A DNA stretch of 64,000 nucleotides from Euonymus europaeus. Its lineage: Eukaryota; Streptophyta; Magnoliopsida; Celastrales; Celastraceae. Location of the stretch: NCBI GenBank assembly GCA_963580455.1, contig OY756968.1, positions 17,019,996 to 17,083,995 on the forward strand. Direction: 5' to 3'. The number at the start of each line of letters is the position of its first letter. The stretch's first letter is position 1. Made by a program: the position numbers and the translations under genes. Positions 1 through 11,015 of the stretch are shown here, in pieces. The notes beneath the pieces were generated by a model. It searched no databases. It was given only the letters and a program-made list of their open reading frames with translations, and was not told the DNA's origin.

Positions 1-184
1 ATAACAACCAATTCAATCCGTCACTAGTGAGATATTCAATTTATTTTAATTCGTATGAACAATTTTATTCAATCTCTTACAAACACCTCTGACATTACAA
101 ATAAGTTTCATTTCGTTTGGTCCAAGCTGGTGTGTGTGAGTTTAAACACCTGGTCACCTTAGGTAGTGGTCGATACAAATATGT

Positions 185-227
185 ATCCCACATCGGTAGA
201 TTTTCACTTGTGTGTGTAGGATATATA
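185..227 (+). promoter_or_regulatory. snRNA-type USE plus TATA motif, unit 1
   Basis: The string atcccacatcg at 185-195 matches the plant snRNA upstream sequence element (RTCCCACATCG). A TATATA follows at 222-227, leaving 26 bp between them. In plant snRNA genes about 23-24 bp goes with pol III and about 33 bp with pol II, so this is nearer the pol III arrangement. Whether it is active is unknown. Similar TCCCACATCGG strings also occur in plant LTRs, so chance or an LTR origin is possible. Confidence 0.4.
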
Positions 228-388
228 GGATTCCGCGTTACAATTGGTTGACCCTTTTGTAATGGCGTGTCCTGTCTCTGTCCTGTGTGTGTTTGTGGTT
301 TTCAAAAAAACTAAACTTGTTTGGTCCAAGCTGGTGTGTGTGAGTTTAAACATCTGGTCACCTTAGGGAGTGGCCGATACAAATATGT

Positions 389-431
389 ATCCCACATCGG
401 TAGATTTCCACTTGTGTGTGTAGGATATATA
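389..431 (+). promoter_or_regulatory. snRNA-type USE plus TATA motif, unit 2
   Basis: Second copy of the motif pair in the tandem unit: atcccacatcg at 389-399 and TATATA at 426-431, again 26 bp apart. Both motifs are unchanged between units, although the units differ at about ten other positions. Confidence 0.4.
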
Positions 432-565
432 GGATTCCGCGTTACAATTGGTTGGCCCTTTTGTAATGGCGTGTCCTGTTTCTGTCCTGTGTGTATTTGT
501 GGTTTTCAAAAAAATAAGTTTCATTTCCTTTAACTTGAAATAGACCTGAATGATCATTCGTCAAA

Positions 566-925
566 GAAAAATGATATATATCCCATGGGGTTGTATCCCA
601 TGGGATCCCATATTTTATTCCATTGTATTATTACAATGGAATAACAAATTTTATTACAATGGAATAACGTATTCCATTGTAATAATATGTATTCCACTGT
701 ACTAGAACCTGTTATTCCATTGTATTATTACAATGAAATATCTCATACGTTATTCCATTGTATTATCACAATGGAATAAGAGATTTTAGCACAGTGAAAT
801 AATGTATTCCATTGTAATGGTACGCATTCCACTGTAATAAAATCTGTTATTTCATTGTATTATACAATGAAATAAATTATGGGATCGCATGGGATATAAC
901 CCCATGAGATATAAAACGGAGCTGT
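566..925. mobile_element. Fold-back MITE with nested short palindromes
   Basis: The outer arms are inverted: tcccatggggttgtatccca at 581-600 pairs with the block at 881-905 around gggatataacccca. Between them are at least seven copies, in alternating orientation, of attccattgtaata/tattacaatggaat, so the element can fold at several scales. Flanks ttcgtcaaa (557-565) and ttcatcaaa (926-934) look like a 9-bp target duplication with one mismatch, which fits a Mutator-like MITE. The related LTR copy at about 9901-9915 lacks the insert. No coding capacity is seen. Confidence 0.65.
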
Positions 926-1308
926 TCATCAAAAGGCAACTACTAATTAACAAGTCAATGTACAGTTGTCATTATTACAACATTTATTTAACAAGAATTA
1001 TGCACAGCAATTCAATTCATCATCAATACCTGAATAAAGCATATTCCACTAAAGACTCAGGGTCAATGCCATAATTGAACAATTGTCGAGATGGTTTGCA
1101 TATAATGACACGATTAACCACAATCAAATAAACACGAACGATCTGCACTTACATGGAATCAATTTAATTCCACACAATTCAACTCAACCAACCAATAACA
1201 ATTTCTTAAGATATCCCGAGCATACCCCCAATATAATTAATAGCCAAGAATCATGATTTGACTACTTACATTCTTGCTTGAACTAATACAAGACAAAATC
1301 TAAGATCA

Positions 1309-1739
1309 TTATTTTTATACCCTCATTTGCTAGTTTAAGTACTTAAAATAGCTTCTAAATACTTTATTAATTTACACTCTTAATATTTTTCCTTCCCTTG
1401 TGCTTGAATTACTCTACCAGTAAAAGAAAAATTGTTAAAAATAATGGCAATTCACATCAAAATTTATATCCCCAATCCGCTAATGCTCAAGTTATATCAT
1501 AACTCCTAATCCATAATGACCAAGATTTCTTAAAATAAAAAGCTTTCTTAAAGAAGCTTAACCCAAGATATTCTAAACTCCATTCATCTTATTATTTTTT
1601 AAAAATCACAATTATTTCCTCTAGCCAATATAGTCCTCCAATCAAAAGAAACATTCAAACTCTTATAAACCTCAATATATGATTTCAAGACATGAATCTA
1701 AATTATATCCACCTTACAAATCCACCTCCTATCTAGTTT
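1309..1739. other. Non-coding interior of the LTR-flanked element
   Basis: AT-rich sequence with no credible frame. It lies between the inner end of the left LTR-like copy and the LINE insertion. Its right edge, 1722-1739, is one copy of the LINE target duplication. No strong polypurine tract is visible next to the LTR. Confidence 0.5.
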
Positions 1740-1976
1740 TTTTTTTTGATAAATAGGCTTAGCCTCAGAATAATATAAATAACCTCACCAATGGCGGAGG
1801 AACACCAATGAACAATCAGAGCCTTCCAGGAGAAGACAAAACCAAAAGAAAGATAAAAACATAGCAAGAGGAAAGCAAACCAAAAGGAAGAAGCAGCAGT
1901 TACACAAGGCCCTTTAACCTAACACCATAAGCAAATGAAAGAAAACTAGAACATAGTCAGGGCTAGGTAGGCACAT

Positions 1977-3155
1977 TCAAAACCATAGAACATAGTCAGA
2001 TTCTCTGCAAGTACCCTCCTTGGCCAGCAGATCAGCCAAGTCATTACCACCTCGCCTAATGTGAGAGAAAGATAGATTTTGAAGTTGTGACTGAGAGAGA
2101 TTAATGGAGTTTGCAACTTGGGACAACTTCCAAGGATAAGCCACTGGCTGCGACACCCGCTTATAAGCATTACTAGAGTCTGTTTCTACAATAAGGGCGG
2201 AACCAGCAAGCTCACTACATGATACAGTAAGTAATAACGCTTGCATAATAGCTTTCACCTCCGCTTCATTAGACTCACAAATGCCTATGTAGCATGAGAA
2301 GAGACATTTTATAGATCCATTCGAGTTATGCAGTACGCCCCCAATTCCAGCTCTTCCCGGTTTTCCAAGAGACGAACCATCCACATTCCATTTGAGTTGA
2401 CCCTCAGGAGGTGGGGACCAGCTAGAATATTGTATTAATCTCCTAGCACCAATATTACTCCATGATTGCAATGATTGGGCAGATTGTTGAATTTGGAAGC
2501 TGCAGTATGGGAACTGGGGCTCCAGCCATTTGGACCACAAGCATAATCTGACGAAAATGAGGTCATAAACTAACTCCCAATTCACCACTTTATTAGTGAA
2601 CACAGCTGCATTTCTCTCTTTCCATATGGACCAAGCAATTATATAGAATAGTAGCCGCCACATTTGAATTTGGAAAGCACCCTTAATTGACATATTTCTC
2701 CACAGCTGAAATAATATATCAATATTCCCAGCAGCCACCCAACTCAAACCCCACCAATTAATAAACCTATACCATAAGTTCAGTGGCCCCTCACAATGGC
2801 AAAATATGTGATTAACCGATTCTTCAATAACACGGCAGAAGGGACAAAGATTTTCAGAGTTGTCAATGATACCCTTGCGCACAAGAGCATCTTTAGTTGG
2901 TAATTTTTTCTGTAATAATATCCATACAAACGCCTCAACTTTGACAGGTGCAAGGCCTTGCCACACGATCGAGGTTAATGGTGCTTGGGTGGTAGAAGGA
3001 ATAGGATGCAGCAGCTTGTGGTATAGGGATTTCACAGTGAACTCCCCATTTGATGTATGTTTCCAGACACGTTTATCACTCCTAGATGGACACATGGTTA
3101 TCTGACCAATGAGATGTACCAGTTCTGCCAGTTGTGCTTCTTCCCAACTAAACAA
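1977..3155 (-). pseudogene. LINE ORF2 C-terminus with zf-RVT and RNase H
   Basis: This continues the reverse transcriptase frame after one stop codon. The first half is the zinc-binding zf-RVT region (LCPFCRVIEESVNHIFCHCEGPLNLW: Cys-x2-Cys, His-x3-Cys-x-Cys). The second half is a plant-type RNase H: the acidic residues are in WNVDGSS, SNEAEVKAI and VETDSSNA, and the C-terminal motif is HIRRGGNDLADLLAKEG. All expected catalytic residues are present. It ends at 1977, about 230 bp before the A-tail, leaving a short 3' UTR with no features of note. Confidence 0.9.
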
Positions 3156-3197
3156 CCTCCTTCTCCATCTAAGATCCCAAGACCAATTAAAATTTGT

Positions 3198-5176
3198 CTA
3201 GGAAATCATATTTACAATCACTTTAAATTTTTGGGAGGAAAGTAGGAACAACCTATTGAACCTTGTTCTAAAAGGAATATCAGATGCCCATGAGTCAAAC
3301 CAAAATTTGACAAAATTTCCTTGGCCAATTGAGACACCTATGCCTTCCATAAAAGTTTTCCCAGGTTGTGCACTTACAGGTGATGTAAGACGTTGTAAAG
3401 ATGACCAAAAATTGGAGGCTGAGTTAGACAATGGAATCAGACGGTGAAAACCTTGTAAATCATACCTTGTGTATTTCTGTGAAATAACCCGCCTCCATAA
3501 GCTATCTTCCTCATTCAGATACCTCCAAGCCCACTTGAATAAAAGTGCTATATTTTTCTGAGTCATATCTCCAACACCCAATCCACCCTCTATCTTCGAT
3601 CTTTTCACCACCTCCCACCGAATCAGGTGTAGCTTCTTCCTATCATTATCGTGACCCCAGAGGAAATTCCTTTGTAATCCCTCGATCTTTTTAAGGATAG
3701 CAGCTGGAGCCTTGAATATGGACATGAAATACATAGGTAAATTAGAGAGAGCAGCCTTGATCAACGTCAATCTCCCACCAATAGAGAGCTGCTTTCCTTT
3801 CCAAGAGGCTAGTTTTTTAGAGAACTTCTCTAGAACGGGCTTCCAAGTTTTTATGAGATTAAAGTTTGCACCAAGTGGCATCCCCAAATATGTGACTGAC
3901 AAGTCTTCAAAATTACAATGGTATTTACAAGCCATTTCCGCTACCCATTGATTGCATATGCCAACAGCTACTAACGAGCTTTTGGAGAAATTAGTTTTTA
4001 AGCCAGAGATCACCTCAAAGCACCTTAACAGTCTCTTGATAGTCTGAATGTTTGACTCTTTTGCTTTACAAAATACCAACGTATCATCGGCATATTGCAC
4101 ATGTGATATTACCAGCCCATCTTTTTTAACAGCTATTCCTTTCAACAATTTCAGCCTCATTGCACTTTGAAAGATCTGACTGAGACCTTCTGCAGCAATA
4201 TTAAATAGGAAGGGGGATAGAGGATCACCTTGGCGAATCCCCTTCTCCATTGATATCTCAGCTGTGGGTGAGCCATTAACCAAAACAAAAACTTTTGCTG
4301 TAGATAAGCACTCATGTTTCCAACCTCTCCATCTACTACCAAAACCCATTCTACTCATCACTATCTCCAGGTACTCCCAACGCACTGAGTCAAATGCCTT
4401 TGCCATATCCAATTTGAAGAACAAGCCATTTTTTCCTTTCTTTTTAAGCAAGTGGATGATCTCATTTGCAATCAGAACATTATCAAGGATCTGCCTACCT
4501 TTAATAAATGCAGACTGGGATTCACTTATAACATATGGCATGGATGATTTAAGTCTTTTGGCCAAAATCTTAGAGATGATCTTGTACAGGCTACTGACCA
4601 AGCTGATTGGTTTGAACTCTGATAGCCTCTGAGTACCCTTTACCTTCGGAATCAAGGTGATGAAAGTGGAGTTAATTCTAGGCGGCATCTTTCCCAGTTC
4701 AAAGAATTTTTGTACCATACGGAAAATATCTTCGCCAAGCACCTCCCAAGCCTTCTTGATGAATAGAAAGTTGAAACCATCCGGCCCGGGTGCCTTGGAA
4801 CCTTCACAGTCCCAAACTGCCTGTTTTACCTTCTCTAATGAGCACCCATCCTCCAAAGAATCACCATCTCTTGTGGAAGTCGTTTGAAATGTAACCCATC
4901 CCATTTAATCTCCTCACGTGAAGATTTTTTGAACATAATCTCAAAATGCCTCAACACCTCTCTTTTAACCTGTACCGGATTTGTAATAATTCCATCACCA
5001 ACACACAGACAGGTCAAGGCATTTAGGTTACCTCTAATGCAAGCAGTGGCGTGAAAAAATTTGGTGTTCCTGTCTCCCTCCACAATCCATTTTAATCTCG
5101 ACTTCTGACTCCAAATACTTTCTTTCTTCTTGCTTTCCATCCAAAGGTCGCTCCTTACCTTACTTACTTCTTCCAA
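3198..5176 (-). pseudogene. LINE ORF2, reverse transcriptase domain
   Basis: This is the target-primed reverse transcription domain. The linker (5176-4835) has LKWIVEGDRNTKFFHA, typical of plant LINEs. A frameshift near 4840-4900 moves into a 568-residue frame with GSKAPGPDGF, KAFDSVRWEYL, RQGDPLSPFLFN and the catalytic YADD (QYADDTLVF). C-terminal to these is the zf-RVT-like region with several W residues (NFWSSLQ, FWFDSW). One in-frame TAG at 3198-3200 separates it from the RNase H part, and the frame is otherwise the same. Length and motif order match full-length plant L1 ORF2. Confidence 0.92.
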
Positions 5177-5223
5177 CTCGGCATTGGATAAGGATCTTTA
5201 TTCAGCTACCAAGTCCCACTTGT

Positions 5224-5991
5224 TCAACTCAGACTCCAAACTTTGCACCTTTCTATCTCCAGGAAAATTGGAGAATGATCAGAGAGTCCTCTAGGCAATC
5301 CCCATAGCTTAAGATTTGGAAATATAGAGAACCAATCAGCAGAGACAAGAGCTCTATCAATACGACTTTGGCTACGTGCATTCTTCCAGGTGAATCTTCT
5401 TCCTAGCAGAGGTAGGTCTACCAGGCCATTCTTCAAGACAAAATTATTGAGCTTTTGCATACCAGCAGTTGCCCTTGATTGTCCAACTCTTTCACATGGG
5501 GATTGAATTTCATTAAAGTCACCTATCACCATCCATGGCTTATTTAGATGAAGAGGAGCACTAGCTAGTTCCTCCCATAACTCCTGTCTGGAAGCATCAG
5601 AGTTGGGACCATATAGTGCTGTAATACAGCAGTGAAAGTTTTTGTGCATCAACTAAGCATCAAGTGAAATCCATCGATCTCCTTTCAACACATCACAAAC
5701 CTTAATAGACAAAGGGTTCCATACAATCAGTAACCCACCTGATGCACCAACTGAAGCTATTGCCGACCAACTGTATTGTGACTAACCCCAGCAATTTCGA
5801 ATATCTCTCTCGGAAATTAAGTCCAGTTTAGATTCAATGATTATCAGGAGATCAACCTTCTTCTCTTTTACCCATCTGCATACAACCCTCTTTTTTATAG
5901 CCCTGCCCAAGCCTCTCACATTCCATGAAATTACATTAAACATTAGAACAGAGATCCCATTCAAAGTATGTGATGATGAGCGAGCACTCAT
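5224..5991 (-). pseudogene. LINE ORF2, apurinic-like endonuclease domain
   Basis: This is the first domain of ORF2, the EEP-type endonuclease that nicks the target DNA. It starts with the ATG at 5991 and reads ISWNVRGLGR, then a conserved acidic residue in IIIESKL. Two in-frame TAG stops follow (around 5784 and 5654). The frame then goes on through ALYGPN, the catalytic VIGDFNEIQSP, the RIDRALVS block and the SDHSPI motif. All main catalytic motifs are present, so damage is by nonsense mutation only. The frame ends just after SDHSP. The usual linker before the reverse transcriptase is shortened, which indicates a deletion near 5180-5270. Confidence 0.88.
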
Positions 5992-8225
5992 TGCCGCTGC
6001 TTAACAGCGGACTCCAGCACTTCTCGTGTAACAATTTCCTTCAGTTGGATTCGCAGTTGATTATCCCCAATTGCATCAGAAAGACCCAATGTATCCCAGA
6101 CCGCCAATGTAGCATTCACTTCCTCAGTATGTGTGTTTGAGTTGGCAGTAGCTTCGTTGTCACTTGATTTTGAATTCAGGGGACAAGAGTCAGAGTTAGC
6201 CTTAGCTCTTCTTCTCATAATTTTTCTGTTTCTTCTCTCCTCATCAGCGACCCTCCGGCACTGCTCTAAAAGTCCCAGCATTACTTGACACCTCACCACC
6301 ATTTAGTGCATTCCCCAACCTATCAATACTTTTGACTATTGTTCTGACTTTTTCTGCTGTCGACTTCACCTTATTACTATTGCAGGCTACTTTAGCTTCT
6401 TTTGGCAATTCAAAAGCACAGCCTTCTTGTACACCTACATGCGGCACATAAACTTGTCATTTTTTGGATTACATCCCACACCATTTTCCGTATAAGTCAT
6501 CTTTTGGCCCCCATCTTCCTCTGCATTTTGAATTTCAAATATATTTTTTTTGACCACTGGGGTCTTCATTTTCCCGCCTAAAATTTCTTCACCAGAGACA
6601 GACTCTGAAACCACAGTGACACCATTCGCACCACCGTCGAAGGAGACTACTGGGGGGTACCTTTTCTTGCCTAAATTTTTTTCACTGGAGACAGACTCCG
6701 AAATCACCGTGTCACCATTCGCACCACTGTTGAACGAGCTTTGCATAGTTGGGGATGCTGAGCTTTCTGGAGTGGGAATAATGCCTGGCTTTTCCATTGG
6801 ATTTGAAAAGAAACAGTGATTTGGTTCTTCCACCACTAGGACTCTATAATCAGTTCCATCCACCTTTAAGTTGATCGAGCCTGTAATGAATTTCACCTCT
6901 GTGGTATGAACCATAATTCTGCCAATGTCCAATCTTGTCCTCATTTTGGTACTCTCATCCATAGTGATATAATCCCCCCATACGCTTCCCATTTCTACGA
7001 AATTTTCAACTCTCCAAGCATGTAATGAAAGACCAGAAAAATGCAACCAAATGAACCGTTGGTTGTTTGTTGCACCTGGGTGCCATTGCTTAACCAATTT
7101 GAACCATTTTCCTAGCCACTGCCTGTCGCGCAAAGTTTTTAGCATTTGTTCCTTTGTGTCAAAACTAAGGAGGACTTGGTGTCCACTCATGGGGGTCGTT
7201 TTGATTACAATACCATCATTGATAAGTTGTTTCTCCATCGTAAACAAGTTCTCGAAGTCGTGTAAATAGCCCACAACGGAACGAGCTAACCATTCCTTTT
7301 CTTCTATTTTTGACTTTACTTCTATCATTTTGGCACCTGTTTCCACCATGCGTCCCATCTTTTTACTCCACAGATCCTCCTCCTGCTTGCCCATTAGCAC
7401 ATCTGAAAACCTTCTTCCGTCAGTGTTTTTTCGGAGAAAAGGCCTATGCTGAACCGCCTTGCTTCTTACTATTTCTTTCATGGTAATCTCTGTTTTGCCA
7501 AACCTGGCAACATTGGCTCCGAGTTTAAATTTACCAAACCATATATCATTTATAGACTTCAGAAGTTCCTCACTGATTTGCTCTTTGAAATGTGTAAAAC
7601 CAAAACGACAACCTTTTCTGTTTACCCTTTGGGAGATATAGACATCCTGAATCGTTCCAAATTTGGACATGACACGACGCAAATGAAAACTATCAATCCT
7701 GCTCGGGAAATTTTCGAGATAAATTCTAGTGGTGTGCCTAGTTTTGGGTGGGGGATTTCTAGATGAAGCATTGGTTGGTGGGTTTAAAGTTTTTGGAGGA
7801 TAAGAAAATAAAGCCTCGAGAGGTTCTGGTGTTGGAGTGGAAAGGCTTCAGGATGGGTGAGGTTGGCTTAGTTTTTGAGTATGTTTTCTCATAGTGCTTG
7901 GCCATCCGAGCGTGTATTTAGTTGGTAGGAAAGGTGATTTGGTGAAAATTTGAGAGTGAGGGAGTGGACTCGGCGGTGGCTGGCTTGTCTGTAGAGGAGA
8001 TGATTGTAGATTAACTGAGGGAAATTGTGGGCACGGTGGCTGGTTTGTTTGTAGAGGAGCTGAAATGGTTGAGAGTGAAGAGCTTAGCTTATTTGAGAAG
8101 GGGGAGCTGAGATGGTGGAGGTTTGAGGATGAGGGGCTGAGTTGACGGAGGCTTGGAGATGGGGTTGAGGACATGGCGGAGGATCTTCCATGGCCGACAT
8201 TACATATCAAAGATACAACTTGCAA
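5988..8225 (-). pseudogene. LINE ORF1, nucleic-acid-binding protein, disrupted
   Basis: ORF1 proteins of plant L1 elements bind the element RNA. The N-terminal part (8225-7848) is rich in Ser and Pro. After an in-frame TGA at 7850-7848 the same frame continues to 6435. It has an RRM-like segment (RNP2-like IYLENF, then RNP1-like KGCRFGF about 35 residues later). Next comes a region resembling DUF4283, with repeated W residues (DRQWLGKWFKLVKQWHPG, RFIWLHFSGLSLHAW). A frameshift near 6440 moves the frame, and it returns near 6300 for a basic tail ending at 5988. No CCHC knuckle is visible. The terminal TGA overlaps the ATG of ORF2 in an ATGA. The start is uncertain: Met at 8225, or a later Met (MSSTPSPSL). 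Confidence 0.8.
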
Positions 8226-8406
8226 CCACTCTTACCTCTCGCGTCAGTCACACCGAAGGGATATTCTAGATAGTTTGACGTTTGTGTTAATCCCACCTCC
8301 TATCTAGTTTAACTAGAAGAAAAAAGGAAAAAAAGGCAGGTGAACCAGCTGCCAAGTCTACCCTTCAAAATCATGTCTAATCATCTTTACCCATTAAATT
8401 ACGCTA

Positions 8407-8751
8407 AGCACATGCCATTGCGTGTTTAATGGGGACATTAGATATTGTTGGAATGTATGTTTTTGCTGATGTGACTGTATTGGGAGATGTGTTTTGTTGA
8501 TGTGGTTGTATTGAAAGATATGTTTTGGTGGGATCAATCTTTATTTTTGTGTAGTTTTGTTGTGGAAAGGATGTAGGAAAAAAAAATAGTTGGTTTGAAT
8601 AATGGAGACAGAAATAATTGGATTGAGAGATGTGTTTTGCTGATGTGGCTGCATTGAAATATGTGTATGGTTTGAATTTTTGTGTGATAAAAGTGAGATT
8701 CACAAATAATTTTAATAGGGACAACAATATATAAACCATTGGATGTGACAC
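8407..8751. mobile_element. hAT-like MITE, same family as 23342-23458
   Basis: The ends look inverted: agcacatgccattg at the left and, on the other strand at the right, gtcacatccaatgg. The interior string atggggacatta followed by tgttgga and tttgctgatgtg recurs at 23370-23415, so both belong to one family. I could not find a clear 8-bp target duplication, so the ends are approximate. Confidence 0.45.
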
Positions 8752-9137
8752 AACATAAACTAATGTTTCACATCTGAGAAACCCAATACCTATCTTTCCT
8801 CAGATATTCATATGGCACAAGCATAAAAACGATAAACCCTAGTCACACAAGAACCATAATTCATTCTTAAGTTGATTAATCATAAAATACACTTGAAGAT
8901 TGGTATACAAAGATTCAGTTCAACCGAATTCATAATTTCAGAGTTTCGGTTAAATTCACAACATTTGCCATATTTTTATGGGTTTAAAGTGAAAAGAAGC
9001 AAGAAATAACTCGGGCAATGTAAACTATTTTAATACTAGCGATTCTATAAAATTTTATCAACAATGCTCAGATAGATAAATGCAATCATGATCATAACTA
9101 CCGAATCCTAAAATTAGGTAAAAGGATACTAAATTTT

Positions 9138-9150
9138 ACCTTTGATACCA
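9138..9150 (-). promoter_or_regulatory. Primer-binding site (initiator tRNA-Met type)
   Basis: On the minus strand this reads TGGTATCAAAGGT, close to the TGGTATCAGAGC primer-binding site of many plant LTR elements. It starts six bases after the inferred LTR end (9157), as expected for minus-strand priming. It fixes the orientation of the element. Confidence 0.65.
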
Positions 9151-9156
9151 TTAAAT

Positions 9157-10302
9157 TATCACACCCACAAGCTGGAGGCTAAAGACATGACAACGTCGCG
9201 GTCTTGTGGGTGACAGGATGAGCACACCTGGCTAAAATCTTTTGATCCTGAATTTCTAAACAATTATTATAACACTTTTATATTCTAAATCTAAAAGCAA
9301 ACTTCATTAATTAAAAACTTATTATCCACAGTCTACCTGAGTTTTACAATTTTATTTGAAAACACCAAGTTCGCGAAATAATTAAAAACAATTGTGTTCT
9401 CAACTTTACTAAACATTAATTCGACTTCAATCTCCCATCACATGCACCCCAATGCTCAAGCCTCATCATTTGAAAGGAAACAATGAAAACCAACATGAGC
9501 TACATGCCCATAAGTAGTCAAACCAAACTCTAATAAACATCGTACAACTTGAAATAAAAAACAGCAATGCTCCAAGCGGCTTCAACAATCCTTGTAACCA
9601 GTACCCACTATGTCATTACCACTTCCAAACAATGTACTCAGCTTAACCCTTAGGCAAACGAACAATTTACTCAGCTTAACCCTTGAGGTGGGCAGACAAT
9701 ACTTATAAAGCTCGTAAAAACATCACATAATATTATACTACAACACACAATACTTGCTTCAATAACAACCGATTCAATTTATCACGAGTGATATATTCAA
9801 TTTATTTTAATTTTCATGAACGATTTAATTCAATCTCTAATCAATACCTTCGACATTACAAATAAATTCCATTTCCTTTAACTTGCAATAAACCTGAATG
9901 ATCAATCATAAAAAGGCAGCCACTAATTAACAAGTCAATGTACAGCATTACTATGATATGTATTTAACAAGAATTATGCACAACAATTCAATTCATCATC
10001 AATACCTGAATAAAGCATATTCCACTACAGACTCACTTCACACTTGTAGTCAATGCCTGAATTGAACAATTACCGAGAATGGTTTGCATATAGTGACACA
10101 ATTAACCACAATCAAATTCACACGATTTATCTGCACTTACATGGAATCAATTCAATTCCACAAAATTCAATTGCAACTCAACTAGACAGTAACAATTTCT
10201 TAAGATATCCAAGGCATACCCCCAATCCAATTAACAGGAAAGAATCATGATTTGGCTACTTACACTCTTGTTTGAATGAAGACAAGACAAAATCTATGAT
10301 CA
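9157..10302 (-). mobile_element. 5' LTR of the minus-strand Ty3-like element
   Basis: This 1146-bp stretch ends beside the primer-binding site at its left edge (tatcacaccc, a degenerate form of tgtcacaccc) and in CA at 10301-10302. Its right half aligns with 1-1308. There is no coding capacity. The element probably belongs to the large-derivative class (long LTRs, non-coding interior). Its interior has no gag or pol of its own, only the nested LINE. Confidence 0.6.
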
Positions 10303-10632
10303 TTGCTGCTCCTTCCTCTCTATCTTTGTTGCCCCTCTCTAGTGTCTCCCTCTTTTCTTTTCTTTTTCTTCTCTTACGCTTTGTTCTCAAAACCTATATA
10401 AAACCTAGTATGTTATGAGTGTGGGTCTACTCATCAATGGGCCAATGTCAATTGAAGATAAAAGGGGCCACAACTTGGTTTGGGTCCTTTCACATATCAT
10501 GATCATCATTCCCAGATGGCAACATAATTTTCCATCTTATTATTGTCCAAGTAAAAAATTGTGAAAACTAGTTTCTATAATTTTTAACTTCTTTGAGTAG
10601 ATAATTAATTAGATTCTATTTTTGAGTGACTT
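10303..10632. other. Unassigned stretch
   Basis: This stretch has a pyrimidine-rich block (10310-10385) with ctatataaaacc just after it, and no credible gene. It lies between the LTR end and the target duplication of the next MITE. Confidence 0.4.
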
Positions 10633-11015
10633 TAGAGCAACCATTGATGGGGTACACTCTCCAAATTTCTTATTCTCCCAATTGAGTCTCATTTCTATTA
10701 CATAAAAAGTCAAACCACATACTCATTCACATCACTAAAATACGTCTCTCAATATATTAATATTAGTAAAACACAAATTCCTATGCATTTTTCAAATTCT
10801 CCATTAACAAAACCTCTACTTTTTTTATTATCTCATCCAATCTCTAAAAAAATACACCATAATCAACAATGGCTCTCACATTTTTTACAAAAAAATCAAA
10901 CCACATATTAATCCAAATTACCAAAACACATCTCTCAATACATCACATCATAAAAAATGCACATTCTCATACATTATCTAGTACCATTATCAAGAGTCTC
11001 ATTGTACATGCTCTT
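10633..11015. mobile_element. hAT MITE with 8-bp target duplication
   Basis: The left end tagagcaaccattgatgggg and the right end (complement taagagcatgtacaatgag) form imperfect terminal inverted repeats of the common plant hAT type. Flanks agtgactt (10625-10632) and agtgattt (11016-11023) form an 8-bp duplication with one mismatch. The interior is AT-rich and non-coding. It cannot move without a transposase supplied elsewhere. Confidence 0.75.

Larger units (their letters stand above)
99..527 (+). mobile_element. Dimeric SINE-like retroposon with 16-bp target duplication
   Basis: Two near-identical units of about 200 bp lie head to tail (115-318 and 319-513, period 204 bp). Each starts with gtttggtccaagctgg and ends in an A-run after ggttttc. 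The pair is bounded by a 16-bp direct repeat, aaataagtttcatttc, at 99-114 and 512-527. The related LTR copy has this target only once (9859-9876) and no insert. The A-tail and long target duplication are the marks of LINE-machinery retroposition. The unit has no clear tRNA A/B boxes, so it is not a standard tRNA-derived SINE. Confidence 0.6.
1..1308 (-). mobile_element. Partial 3' LTR of a minus-strand Ty3-like non-autonomous element
   Basis: Three blocks of this stretch (1-114, 528-556 and 935-1308) align collinearly, in the same orientation, with 9769-10302. That is what two LTRs of one element look like. The copy here is cut by the window edge. The shared end is a CA at 1307-1308, matching CA at 10301-10302, which is the TG start of a minus-strand LTR. 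The gaps in the alignment are two later insertions (the retroposon at 99-527 and the MITE at 566-925). No reading frame is convincing. The primer-binding site beside the other copy supports the LTR reading. Its own flanking target duplication lies outside the window, so the element is inferred rather than proven. Confidence 0.6.
1740..8292 (-). mobile_element. Full-length plant L1-type LINE
   Basis: A 6.55-kb non-LTR retrotransposon on the minus strand. Its 3' end is an A-tail, seen as a T-run at about 1737-1747. The 18-bp repeat ccacctcctatctagttt at 1722-1739 and 8293-8310 is an exact target duplication and fixes both ends. Order on the minus strand: a 5' leader, ORF1 (RRM-like and DUF4283-like), then ORF2 with endonuclease, reverse transcriptase and RNase H, then a short 3' UTR (1976-1740). 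The exact duplication suggests fairly recent insertion, but both ORFs carry stops and frameshifts, so it probably arrived or became dead. It lies inside the LTR-flanked element. Confidence 0.93.
8311..9156 (-). other. Non-coding leader of the LTR-flanked element, with a MITE
   Basis: No supportable frame. This continues the interior split by the LINE. Most of 8407-8751 is a MITE (listed separately). From 8760 to 9137 the DNA is AT-rich and unremarkable, as expected of the untranslated leader of a LARD-type element. Confidence 0.5.

Noticed and set aside
7848..8225. Separate Ser/Pro-rich plant gene
   Set aside because: It is in the same frame as the downstream LINE ORF1 and inside the LINE target duplications, so it is the ORF1 N-terminus.
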